A stretch of 64,000 nucleotides of DNA from Wolfiporia cocos (taxonomy: Eukaryota > Basidiomycota > Agaricomycetes > Polyporales > Phaeolaceae). A model generated the notes under the pieces. The model searched no databases and was not told the DNA's origin. It worked only from the letters and a program-made list of their open reading frames with translations. The DNA is taken from NCBI GenBank assembly GCA_029448655.1, contig JACCLO010000012.1, positions 1,674,001 to 1,738,000 on the forward strand. The letters are read 5' to 3'. This document shows, one piece after another, positions 1 through 10,748 of the stretch. Positions within the stretch are counted from its first letter, which is position 1, and every line of letters starts with the position of its first letter. Position numbers and translations under genes: made by a program.

Positions 1-1361
1 CTCGGCACGGACCCGTCCACGGGCAAGGACGTCTACGTCCCCGTCTCGGATGTCCTGCCCATGGTGCACCCGAACGACCTCGTTCTCGGTGGCTGGGACA
101 TCTCTGGCTCACGTATGGACGAAGCAATGACGCGTGCGCAGGTGCTTGACTGGGACTTGCAGCGCCAGGTCATGCCGCACATGGCCGCGCTCGGGAAGCC
201 TCTCCCTTCCATCTACTACCCCGACTATATCGCCGCTAACCAGGAAGCGCGTGCGGACAACGTTATCCCCGGCAACGACAAGCAGGCTCACCTCGAGCAC
301 CTGCGTGCGGACATCCGCAAGTTCAAGGAAACGAACGGCCTCGACCGCGTTGTCGTTTTCTGGACGGCGAACACCGAGCGCTACAGCGACATCATCCCCG
401 GTGTCAACGACACTGCAGACAACCTGCTCACGTCGATCAAGTCTTCCCACTCCGAGATTTCTCCCTCGACGATCTTTGCCGTCGCCTCAATCCTCGAGGG
501 CGAGCCGTTCGTCAACGGTGCTCCCCAGAACACGTTCGTGCCGGGTGTCATCGAGCTCGCAGAGCGCCACAAGTCGTTCATCGGCGGTGACGACCTGAAG
601 TCGGGACAGACGAAGCTCAAGTCGGTCTTCGCCGAGTTCCTCGTCAACGCGGGTATCAAGCCGCTCTCCATTGCGTCGTACAACCACCTGGGCAACAATG
701 ATGGACACAACCTGTCTGCGGAGCCGCAGTTCAAGAGCAAGGAGATCAGCAAGAGCAGCGTCGTGGACGATATGGTGAACGCCAACCCGCTCTTGTACAA
801 GCCGGCCGTCGAAGGTGCCACCAAGGGCGGCAAGGCAGCGAAGGGCGAGCACCCGGACCACATCGTCGTGATCAAGTACGTGCCCGCGGTCGGCGACTCG
901 AAGCGCGCGATCGACGAGTACTACTCTGAGATCTTCTGCGGAGGGCGCTCGACGATCAACATCTTCAACGAGTGCGAGGTACGCGCGTCTGCGTTTGTAT
1001 GCAATTTGATTTTGACGGCCGGCACAGGACTCGTTGTTGGCGACTCCCCTGATCTTGGATCTGGCCATCTTGACCGAGTTGCTCACGCGTGTCAAGTGCC
1101 GTGACGTCTCCAAGCAGCAGGCCGAGTTCGAGCCGTTGTACCCGATCCTCTCTCTGCTCTCGTACATGCTGAAGGCGCCGCTCGTGAAGCCTGGTATGTA
1201 CGCTCATAACTGTGAACGGCTGTGATACTTATACATGCTTCGAAGGCACGGACGTCGTCAACAGCCTGAACCGCCAGCGCAACGCTCTGGAGGCCTTCTT
1301 GAAGGCGTGCATCGGGCTCGAGGGCAGCAGCGACCTTCTCCTCGAGACGCGTGTGTGGTAG
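1..1361 (+). CDS. INO1: Inositol-3-phosphate synthase, 3' part
   Basis: NAD-dependent enzyme that isomerises glucose 6-phosphate to inositol 3-phosphate, the committed step of inositol and phosphatidylinositol synthesis in the cytosol. The reading frame is already open at base 1, so the N-terminal roughly 110 or more residues (including most of the NAD-binding start) lie outside the window. Family landmarks seen are [17 protein letters not shown], the catalytic-domain stretch [21 protein letters not shown], and [10 protein letters not shown] followed by [10 protein letters not shown]. Exons are 1-978, 1028-1193 and 1246-1361; both introns (49 and 52 bases) have GT-AG ends and restore the frame exactly, and 419 residues are visible. 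The 5' neighbour is unseen; the 3' neighbour is convergent. I am very sure of the family. Confidence 0.97.
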
Positions 1362-1634
1362 ATCTGCGATCAGTCGCACGATAGATGGGCGCTGCGTGGC
1401 TTTCAACAAGCCCGCTCCGTCTGTGCTCTTGGTATCACCGGCCATTCCTCTGGCGCGGGGTTATGATGTCTGTATCTTTCGTATGTTTCTGTCAATGAAG
1501 AGCGACCCGTGATCTGTTATATTGCGAGCAGCATCAGGCAGAAAAGAGGTTGCAAATGCGACAAGGTATGCGTGTACGAGAGTAGCTAGTCAGAGAATTC
1601 TGATATCAGTCGGTCAGAGGACTACCAGGTCCGC

Positions 1635-3397
1635 CTATATATGGGTTTCCGGAGCATGGGGAGGTTGAATCATTTGTCTACTCCGCAAGAGACTCCCGCA
1701 TTTGTAGCATTCTTTCATTGTGTAAATCTTTCTTCCGCCGCAGCCAATGCTCCGTACGCTGGGGAACAGCTGCGTCAAGATCTTCTTACAAGCCCGTCTG
1801 TGCTGCTCATCATCGATCCAAGGAGAACCTACATCCAACGAAACAAGACCGTGCGTCAAAAACGGCGGACGTGCTGCCAAGCGCTCTTCGTTCACGTCCT
1901 CTGCGTCCAGCCTGACCTTGACGCCATACGACTGGAGATGTGGACAGAGCTCAAGGACACGGCACAGTGCGCCGATAGCGACGCCCGAGGATGCCCACGA
2001 GCCTTGGAAGGTGCCGATGCTCAGCAGGACCAGCGCCGGCCACGCGGCCACCATCTCCGTGACGGAATCGCCGTCAAAGTCGTACAATCCCACGCTGTCG
2101 ACCTCGAGGATGCGCATGCGGGAGAAGGCCGCGAGCGGCGCGAGCGTGCGCGCCGTCACCGGGTGCGCGTGGGCGGGCGGGCGGTGCTCGTCGGCTGGAT
2201 GGTGGCGCGATTGTGACGGCACGCCGAAGAGCCTGATGGTGTGCAGTGTGCTCCGGTCGCACCGCGCTGCGAGCTGGTCGAGGAGCTGCTGTGTCGCGGA
2301 GGCGCTCGGCGTCTGTTCTGCGCAGATGGAGATGTCCTCGAGGCGAGGGAAGGACGCTACTTCGAGAAGTGCCTGGAAGGAGCGGAGCGAGGAGACGAGT
2401 ATGTGGAGCACCCGCAGTGATGCTGAGAGAGAAAGGGCACTATGCATGCTGGGAATATCGTTGCTGTGAGCGAGTCGGATGCAGGCTTGCCGCAGGGAAT
2501 GTATAGAGGCGAGACACTGTACGTCTTCCTCGTCAAGACTTGGCACACGAATTTGAATAGATATCGAGATGGAGTCATGAAGATTGCGGAGGAGATCATA
2601 AGAAGGCAATGGTTTCATCGTCAGTTCTGCGAATGTGGGGCATCGCTCCCGGACGTGTCGCAATACTGTTGTGACAAAGGCATTGACTCCGCTGTCGATG
2701 CGCAGCCTGAACGAAGGGGAGAAATCGAATGTAAGCGCCTTGAGGGAAGGTGTGATGAAAAGCTCGATATATGGCAGAGCCTCTGGCCTGCATTGAGATG
2801 AAGTCCAGCACAGACGCTGAAGGTTTGGGAGCAGTGGCGAGCCTGAATGATGAGCCTGGAAGCTATCGAGCAACTCGAGATTGAGTTGCGTTAACCCACT
2901 GCCTGCCCACGAGGAGGCTGATGGATTATGGGGATCGTATCCGAAATTACGCACACGGGAGGCGTAGAGCTTGAATCTCGTCCAATCTGCTGGCGCAAGC
3001 GGTCTAGTAAGCGTCTTGGACAAGCGGTCAATCAGACGATAGCTATCGTATATTGAAATACAAGTACGCTCACGACAATGCTTTTGCCAAACACAGCCCA
3101 AGAGTCCTGAGGAAGTGTCCTGATAAGCCGTGCAAAGGTCAATAGTGTATGCCAAAGCCGGTCAAGAGCTGGCTCAAGGAACGTCCTGCAAGTTAATGCT
3201 ATGGCCAAGACGGTATGCCGGTCTTCTTTGGCAATGGTCCTCCGGAAAGAATCGCCCAACAAGGCGAAATCGATGACATTCTCCAGGATCTCTGTGATCT
3301 GGAGACAGATAAAAGGTATGCTCTGCGGGCGTTCAATGAATAGGCATCTCCTTGATGGTACAGAGGAAGTACGCACCATAGCCGAGCGGTCGTCCAT
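1635..3397 (-). CDS. F-box protein with divergent leucine-rich C-terminus
   Basis: Probable substrate receptor of an SCF ubiquitin ligase; the substrate is unknown. The N-terminus carries an F-box-like helix set (ITEILENVIDFALLGD, then ALTCRTFLEPALDRLWHTL), followed by about 450 residues with irregular leucine-rich spacing typical of the expanded agaricomycete F-box family. I read exons 3397-3377, 3298-3093 and 3042-1635, giving 544 residues. The first intron (78 bases) is in frame and could be retained; the second (50 bases, donor GTTTGG) is required to join the two frames and gives DSWAVYRLIDRL, a good fit to the family. The ATG at 3397 is the first usable one. The function is an inference from architecture only. 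Confidence 0.78.
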
Positions 3398-4029
3398 CGT
3401 CCAAGCGTTGCTGCAAACGCACTGGTGAATACAACCTCAGCATGAGACCACGACGCCGATACAATCCGGACCAATCTCGCGAGCTTAGAACTGCTGAGCC
3501 CCCCTGCCAAAGGCCTGTGCGGAATGGCGAGCCGCCATTCCGCACGGCCGCATGACCGGCGCGGTATGGACTGGTGTTGTTTGTTGTGGTTGCGCTGTGT
3601 GGCGATACGATTATTATCCCGACCCACGACGCGCCACACGCCTCATACCGTAGTGCTCGCCTTTCTGACCACCATCATCCCGCAGCGGCTGCATGCGTGC
3701 GACGATGGTGTATGCAGCTTGAACACGTACGACGACGGCAACACACGCTGACGCGTTCCGCCTGCCAGCGTGGCGACCGGACGATCTGAGCGTGCCAGCT
3801 TCGCCACACACGTATTCCTCAGCTGCAAATCCCGGGAATATCGATGCCGCGGCGGTTACAGCGCATTCGTGCGCAGCGCAGCCAGCGATATGGACGCCAA
3901 TGAAACGAGTGCCAACTTCGTAATGGCATCCTTTCTCGTGCGGGGGTAATAGTTCAAAGCTTAGGCATACCAGCAGTGTTTCGTTTAGTGAAAATGATAA
4001 CTTTCGCAAGTTTCCCATTCTGGTAACTT

Positions 4030-4252
4030 GAATGGGACATAGGGTTAGGGTTAGAGCCACCTAAGGGCCAAAAAAAAAGGCCTGCCCAGCCCGAGGGCCG
4101 AAGCAGGACAGGAAAATATTGAGACGGTGCATGAGCCGAAGCCCACACAAACCGCAGGCTCCCCCTGAGGACATGGTCGCCGTGCTATGAGAGACTCCTA
4201 CGGCCCACACCCCCTGGGACGTGAAGGAGGATATGCCATCAAGGTAAGTATG
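4030..4252 (-). ncRNA. Candidate TATA-driven structured RNA (telomerase-RNA-like or U1-like)
   Basis: No protein gene covers this stretch. On the minus strand a TATAAAT (4284-4278) lies 26 bases before ATACTTACCT (from 4251), which is the 5' end of U1 snRNA. About 200 bases further on comes CTAACCCTAACCCTA (4054-4040), which matches a telomerase template for TTAGGG repeats. Three bases after it, CCCATTC (4036-4030) can pair with GAATGGG (4020-4014), and the loop AAGTT can pair with a downstream AACTT, as in an H-type pseudoknot. A hairpin closed by a UUCG tetraloop and a seven-pair stem CCTGTCC/GGGCAGG lie between. I cannot find the U1-70K loop motif GATCANGAAG, which argues against U1. A diverged partial copy exists at 41865-42055. 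The RNA may run well below 4030. That it is an RNA gene is inference; its identity is open. Confidence 0.35.
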
Positions 4253-4277
4253 AGGTTCACCCTTGCCGCGCGATCGG

Positions 4278-4284
4278 ATTTATA
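4278..4284 (-). promoter_or_regulatory. TATA box of the candidate RNA
   Basis: TATAAAT on the minus strand, starting 33 bases before the A of ATACTTACCT. The distance fits TATA-dependent transcription of a small RNA. No protein start is nearby on this strand. Confidence 0.35.
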
Positions 4285-4299
4285 CGTTTTGAGAGGGCG

Positions 4300-5620
4300 C
4301 ACGGACCTACCGCTTTGTTTGGCTGTTTCGCGTGACAAACATGCGCCTCGCTGCCGCGGATGCGAGTGGCGGGAGCGCGCTATCCGGGCAGCTGCCGCTG
4401 GAATATACTCATCGACGCCTCGAGTTCAGCACGTTCACACCCTCCTTGAGGACCTCTATATGTTGAGTTGTCTCTATCCTGCCAGTTGCAATGTGCACAG
4501 TATGCGGAGATGACTCTGCGTGCGTGATACGGACAGGGCGGTATGCGCCTCAATCTGACACGCTTGCGGTGGATCTCGCCACCGTCTGGCTGATCTTGAT
4601 GAGGCTGCTCCGTGCTTAATGAAAGTGAAACGCTACGTGCATGCTTCTGCTTCTTTCTCGTTAAGAACAGTTGACGTGCGGCCAATATGCTTGACCTCGA
4701 GCGTACACAATCTCGTGCATTGAACGTGCCCGACATGCATGGCCGACGGCCTTGGTATGAGTCTATCTGTCATTTGAATCTCATTTCCTCATGACGATCG
4801 TAATCAAGGTGTGTGCAGCGACCATCATCATTTGTGCACTCCCTCGGCGTTCTTCTTTGGGGTGGTTCCGTGATCGTACTGCTTCGGTCGCTTCAGTTCG
4901 CATTCACATGTGTATCGGTCCCGCAAATTCGGTGCAGCACGTGTGGCAGGCGCGCTACAGTGTGCGGCACCGATGCGGACACTCTTCAGCATCTCCTATG
5001 ATCCCTCTTGTCCTTGTCTAAATGACGGTGGTTTCTCTGTCCGGGCCCTGTCATGTGGTATTCAACTCGATAAGTACGAGATTGTTCGGCATCGTCATTA
5101 TGCTTTTGCCGTGCGGGAATACAGCCGAGGTTCTCGCGACGCTACCTTGCCTGACGTTCCCTTTGTATACATACGCGTGTCGTCGCAAGTTCAGAATGCA
5201 CACCGGAAAACTTGTCCTGCACGCATCATGACGGTGCCAGCGAAGAGTGCGCGTACGCAGTGTAATGGATGGGATTGGTCATGATGCAGATGTCCGCCAG
5301 CCTGCCGACTTCCCGAGAGGTATCAGTTGTGAGCACCATGCGGCCAACCGCGACGACTGCTGCTACTCACCTTCCCATCGTCGCCGTCTGCTTCTGCCTA
5401 AACGGCAGGCCATCGCGCCGTTGCGACCATGGAGAGGAACCCAGCAAATCGAGACGCATACAGCATGCATGTCCCGCTTGGGCTGTACGGCAGGCGGCTC
5501 GGTTCCTATCCGCACCTTTCTGCTGCCTCAACCAGCGTTGCCAGGGGCCTAGGCCTAGTAAACATTGCAGCCGTAGAAGGGCCGCAGGCGACGAAAACAA
5601 TGATGGTCTCCACACAACGC
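4300..5620. other. Gene-free stretch
   Basis: Open frames here are short, overlap on both strands and show no family resemblance. I see no exon chain, tRNA or tandem repeat. It may hold promoter sequence for the divergent TOS1-like gene and for the candidate RNA. Confidence 0.5.
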
Positions 5621-5626
5621 GCGCTG

Positions 5627-5635
5627 TATATAAAT
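5627..5635 (+). promoter_or_regulatory. TATA box upstream of the TOS1-like gene
   Basis: TATATAAAT, 157 bases before the ATG at 5792, followed by a pyrimidine-rich leader. Position and context suit a fungal core promoter; the start site is not visible from sequence alone. Confidence 0.45.
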
Positions 5636-5791
5636 CCCCGTGTGTGCCTGCTCGGCTCTCCCACATACGGCCACCGTAGTCCCCGCCCTTCCTCGTTTCT
5701 CGTTTGCACTCGCGTCGACGACGACAAGGACACCACACTCGTTGTGTACCCCACCATTCGCTTAGGATCGGACGTACCTCCATAATCCATA

Positions 5792-7252
5792 ATGCTCACG
5801 TCTCTTGTCGCGGTCTCGACGCTCTTCTTCGGCGCGCAGGCGCTGACCCCCTCGAACATTATGCGCCGCACCGACGCGCTCACGAGCCTCAAGTACACCG
5901 GCGTCGGCGCCCAGGGCACGTACATGCAGGTCGCCAACCTCCTCCCGGGTGAATTCCCCTCGTGCACCATTAGCCCCTTCTGTATCACCTCCGAGAAGGA
6001 GGTCAGCGGTGAGTTCGCTTTCGTTTGGGCTGTATATGCGTCTATGGTCTATGGCGGGTGATGGGGTATACTGCGCGCATATGCCATGAGCTCGTATCCC
6101 GAAGACTATCGGTATATGCGATGAGCTGGGAGGTCGGCGGCTTCCCTAGAGACACCGCCTACCTTAACTGCTGCGCGCATTCCTACTCGTGCTTCCTCCG
6201 AGCATTCTGAGATGATGCAACTTGGCGCCCTCGTCAACGCACGTACTGGCAGCAGATCGCACGCGCTGTATCCTCTTATCCTACATACCACTGCTTGCGA
6301 ACATGCTGCTCATATCCCTCTCTGACTTACAGGCAGCCTCGCCCCATTCGACGATGAGATGACGCTGGCGTTCCGCGGCCCGATGACCATCGAGAACATT
6401 GCCGTGTACCAGCCCATCTCGAACACGTCCTCTGCGACCTGGTCCCGCGTCAGCAACTGGGCCAAAGGTGAGGAGGCGACCAACCTCGTCTTCATGAACA
6501 ACGAGGGCGGTAACGGAAGCGGTGAATGGTCCATCTGCGCCGGCAACAGCCAGTCGTACGCCGACGACGCGTGGACCGGCGGGGCCGCTGCGCCGACGAC
6601 CAGCAGCAGTGGCTGGCTCCCCGGCGGTAACGAGATCGTACGTCGTCCCCCGCCGTCCCGTGCGCGTGCCCGAGCTGACGTCGCGCGCGCGCCTCAGAAC
6701 ATCATGACGAACCAGACGTGCGAGGCGGCGGAGTGCTCCGGCTTCTCGCGCGGCACGGCGAACCACGGCTGGGCGGACTCGAAGATGTTCGTGTTCACGT
6801 TCGACATGCCGAGCTCGTCGGACGCGTCGCAGCTGCCCGCGATCTGGGCGCTGAACGCGCAGGTGGTGCGCTCCGCGCAGTACGGGTGCAACTGCCGCGG
6901 CGAGGGCGCGAACGGCGGCTGCGGCGAGCTCGACATCCTCGAGGTCATCTCCGCGGACACACCCGACCAGGCCATCTCGGAGATCTACTCGTTCAAGGGC
7001 GCGACCGGCTCCGGCGCGAACACGTTCGCGCGCCCGACGGGCGCGTCCGCCACGTACAGCGTCGTCTTCGACGTCGACTCGGACCAGATCCTCATCAACG
7101 AGCTCACCGAGTGGGACTACACCCAGACCGCCGTCACCCGCTCGCTCGTCGAGGGCTACCTCTCCTCCGCGAGCACCACTGTGCCGTTCAACGACAACCT
7201 CAGCCGCCGCTCGGAGATCCTCGGCGCGCACCGCCGCCGCCACCACCACTAA
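5792..7252 (+). CDS. TOS1-like secreted cell-wall glycoside-hydrolase-fold protein
   Basis: Secreted protein of the yeast Tos1/YJL171C family, which binds or modifies wall beta-glucan. A signal peptide (MLTSLVAVSTLFFGAQA) is followed by a Tos1 N-terminal-type segment (LKYTGVGAQGTYMQV, CTISPFCI) and the conserved C-terminal domain with FRGPMTIENIAVYQP, GWADSKMFVFTFDMP, LPAIWALNAQV and NGGCGELDILEV. The GELDILE stretch resembles the catalytic strand of GH16-like enzymes (E-x-D-x-x-E). Exons are 5792-6008, 6333-6637 and 6698-7252, 358 residues in all. The first intron is unusually long (324 bases); the second (60 bases) is in frame but removing it restores GNEINIMTNQTC. No GPI signal follows; the C-terminus ends in a histidine-rich tail. 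Confidence 0.92.
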
Positions 7253-7845
7253 GCGGCTCCTGTCGCCGCTTGCCTGTCCTTTCACGTCGGCTCTACTCGA
7301 TACCAGCCGCGCGCGTCACTAGACGCGTCGGCGCGCCTCGTATTGACTCGGTTACATAATGGTTCCCTACTGTCTGCTGTTCTCAGCGCCAGTCGCTCTT
7401 CGTGGTGCTTCGGTCGCCGCCTCCCTGTTCGTGCCCCCACCCGCGCTAGAGCCTAGTTGCTTTACACCCCATCTCGCTACACTAGATATCATCTGTTGTT
7501 CTCACTTTGTGTAGCCTTGAACATATGTCGGCGTATTAAATTCACGGTTTCATGCTCCTTGGTGTGATGTGACCGCGTCAGCGGTAGGCCGGCGAAGAGG
7601 CTCAATCGTATCTGCACTGTGAATGGTATTACAACCCGGCGGTATCTTACTGACTCGGAGTAGTTACGGTGTAGCGCTTGCGTCGACAATCGCAAAAAAG
7701 GTATCATGCTGATGCTACGATTAGGTGAACGTATGGCGGTGGTTGTCGGGCTGAGAACGCAAGCTCTCATCGACGTCCATAGCATCAGCATCGTCCGGCG
7801 CAATGCGCAGCCTCCCAGACTTGAAAGAGCTGGTCTTGGAACGCG
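7253..7845. other. Convergent intergenic region
   Basis: Lies between the stop of the TOS1-like gene and the stop of the minus-strand C2H2 gene, so it holds the two 3' untranslated regions. I see no gene or repeat in it. Confidence 0.6.
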
Positions 7846-9497
7846 TCACGCCGCGGGACACTGGCCCGTCGTTCGCCGATCCTGAGATTCAAACAAACCG
7901 AATAAGCAACGCATCGTCGCACCGCGGCAGGAAGCTCCCTCACCATGACTGTCATACAAAGCCTGAGAATAGTTTGGCAGATGCGGCGGCGCTGGGTGCG
8001 ACGGAGGCCGCGACCCGCCCTCTTCCCGCGCCTGGGCGCGCACCCGCGACGGGGGCGGAGACGGCGACAGCTCGGGCTCCTCGTCGATGATCAGCGTCAG
8101 CTGCATCTCCACATCCTCCGCCGACGACCCGGACTCTGAGCTCATGTCCGCGTCCTTCGCCGAGGGCCGGTGGGGCAGCCGCGCCGCCGCGCGCCGCCGC
8201 GCACGCGCATCTGAGGAGACCGAGCCGGGTGCGGACCCTAGCGCGGGAGGGCGCACACGGGGAGGGCGGGTGCGTGGAGAGAAGGCCGGGTGTGCGCGGG
8301 CGGCGTTGAGAGCGGACGCGGCGTTGATCGCGTCCGCGATGAGCGTCGAGAGCGGGGGCGTGGGCGGGAGCGGGGACGCAAGCGGCGTCCGGATAGGGGA
8401 AGACTGCGTGACGCAGGAGGCGAAGGGGCGCTTGCGGCGAGATGGCGGGGTGCGAGGGTTTGCTTGTGTTGCAGGCAGGGAAGACTGGGAGGGGCGGGGA
8501 CGAGATTGGTAGATGGATGGCTTGGACTGAGATGCGAAGGGCCTCCGGGAGACCGAGGCAGACGGAGTTGCCGGAGGCTGCGGGGAGGTTGGCAGGGAGT
8601 CGGTAGGGAGATGTTGAGGAGATGAGGCGGGCGAGGAGGATCCTGCGCGTGAAGAGGGTGGTTGTGTCGCGGGCTGTCCCGGAGTCGGAGACTCTGAAGC
8701 ATGTGAGGACGATGCGTTCAAGAATGTGAACGGTGACGCGATGCGTTGTGTTTTCTGGGACTGTGATGCCGTGCGTTGAGGCACCAGAGACGGCGGCTTC
8801 GTGGGTGACTGCAGCGGCGAGGATTGCGGCGTAGTTACGGCTTCTGGTGATACAGCCTCCCGTAGGAGATTTCGACTGTAGGCCACGTCTGATGAATTGG
8901 GTCCCAGATCCAGACGCGAGGCCGTACGAGATCGTGCATTAGTAGCCTGAGATGTGACAGACGAATGTGGCGGTGAAGATTCCGGCGGCAACTGTGGCGT
9001 AGCTTCCTGCTCTGGCGACAATGCGTGCAGAGGTTGGCTCTGAATCGTCGTTGTAATTTCCGGCGATTCTACTCCCTGTGATATGGATGCGTGCGATCGA
9101 GCCTCAACGGGTTGGGAGGGACGAGATATGCCAGGCCCCCTTACAGAGTTCCCGGGATGCCGTTCATGTAACTCATCTAGTAATGCGGTGTCTCGAGGCA
9201 GAGACTGTGCATCAGCTACAGCGTTTGTGGCATTCTTTCGTAGCAAGCTATCTGTGTTCCGAAACATGAGAGCAATGAATATCCAGGAGAGGATACGGTC
9301 ACCGCGCGCGTACCGGCGACCCCACCTTGACTCTCGTACGCCCGTTGTTGCAACTCCCAGGTGGAGTTATCCACACATAGGATGTTATTGAAATGCTCAC
9401 TTTCCAGATGCTTGAGCAGCTCCTGGCCTTCAATAAACACGAATGGACACCAGTTCCACCTGCAATGCCACAATTTAACATCGGATTCCTGGCTCAT
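7846..9497 (-). CDS. C2H2 zinc-finger protein with disordered Ser/Pro-rich body
   Basis: The first 35 residues hold one C2H2-like finger, C-x4-C-x12-H-x4-H (HCRWNWCPFVF then LLKHLESEH). The remaining roughly 450 residues are rich in Ser, Pro, Thr and Arg with basic patches (RRKRPF, RARRRAAARLP) and an acidic run (SGSSAEDVEMQ), as in disordered nuclear regulators. Exons are 9497-9326 and 9251-7846; the 74-base GT-AG intron is needed to leave the first frame and gives YESQDSLLRKN. Total 525 residues. I infer DNA or RNA binding from the finger only; targets are unknown. The last 40 residues look atypical and could belong to an unrecognised further intron. Confidence 0.68.
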
Positions 9498-10748
9498 TGC
9501 ACCTTCTTATTTTTGATATAACGCCTCTAGACTTGGAGAAAGTGAAGGCTTTTATGTAAAATGAAGCATGAGGGTGTTATCCAAGGAGCCATCGGCGTTA
9601 TGATGGCGGTCATCTGGTGTACGGGGTCCTCGTTCGGTTCGCTTAACTTTTGTCCTACACCGCATCAGCGACAATGCCATAACATATTACAGTATACATT
9701 CGTACTACAGTATGTGAATGTACACCATGAATCACTTGCTGATGTTGTCCAAGCCGTACATCGACGGTCGACTGTCCGGCGTCTGGATGATGGTGTCTTG
9801 CTTGAGCGGCAATCATATCTGTTTCGCTAAAGATCATCATGGCGATCCCAGTCACAAAGTAGTGGTCCTCCTTTTGATGCCTGAAGCCCTTTCTTGAGAC
9901 TTTTGAGGAGTAGACTAGCCTTTACGCGTTACTGCCTCCTGGAACTACAGGGTATTGATTTGAGTAAATACGCACAAGATCGCGTACGGCGAAGACGCGG
10001 TGTGACCAGATGTGACAACACGCGTTGTCACCTGCTAAGCGTGTACATACATACTGAACGCCGCCATTGCAGGTCTGCAGCGGCGACTCTGGTCGTGAAC
10101 CACGCACCGAGGAGGTATCGGTCCAACACTTCCGTCGATATTGCAGCGGATACAGTCAATTTCTTTCACGGATCTTTTTCTGAGGAATCGCCCACTATCT
10201 CGCGACGCAGCGCGGAGAGGCGATCGGAGTAGTAGTTCTGCTGGTGCTTGCGGAAGGACACAGTTAAGACGCTGATAGAAGGCCTGGCCAGGCTTAAAGA
10301 CCATCGCTGGCATAATCTCAGGAGTTTGCTTCACAGTTCATCCGAGTACTTGGATTCAGAACTGCCCAAATCCTCAGTCTTCTCTGGCATACTGATATGC
10401 TTGCCATCGTCCTCGCTTTGTAGTAGAGTCGCGCGTAGCTTGAAAGCTCGGGAGGATACGGTTTGCATATCAAGCGCGACGGGCTCGTGTCACGGAGGCA
10501 CTGCTACTCCTGCTCCATTAACATTCGCGTTGCTAGAACAGGTAGGCGAAGATCTTCTCGTACACGCGCTGCACACGCGTATATGTGCTTACCACTGCGC
10601 TTACACGAAGGCAGCAACAGAATAATTACATTCGACCGGCCCCCGCCTTCTTCTCCTCACGAGCGCCCAGTTCCCTGTATCTCGCGTGCTTTTCCTATAT
10701 ATTCTCCGACCACGCCCATCTCTCCTACTCGCATCTATCCCTCCTACC
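9498..10748. other. Divergent intergenic region
   Basis: Promoter region shared by the minus-strand C2H2 gene and the plus-strand gene at 10749. A TATATATT at about 10695 and a CT-rich leader precede the latter. No coding exon chain or RNA gene is recognisable. Confidence 0.5.

Noticed and set aside
4040..4054. Interstitial telomere repeat marking a chromosome end or fusion
   Set aside because: Only two and a half units, with unrelated unique sequence and normal genes on both sides; a fusion point would carry longer arrays. The template reading fits its surroundings better.
4140..4252. Coding exon on the plus strand ending in the donor-like AAG/GTAAGTAT
   Set aside because: The related sequence at 41865-42055 has gaps that are not multiples of three, and no frame is preserved between the copies.
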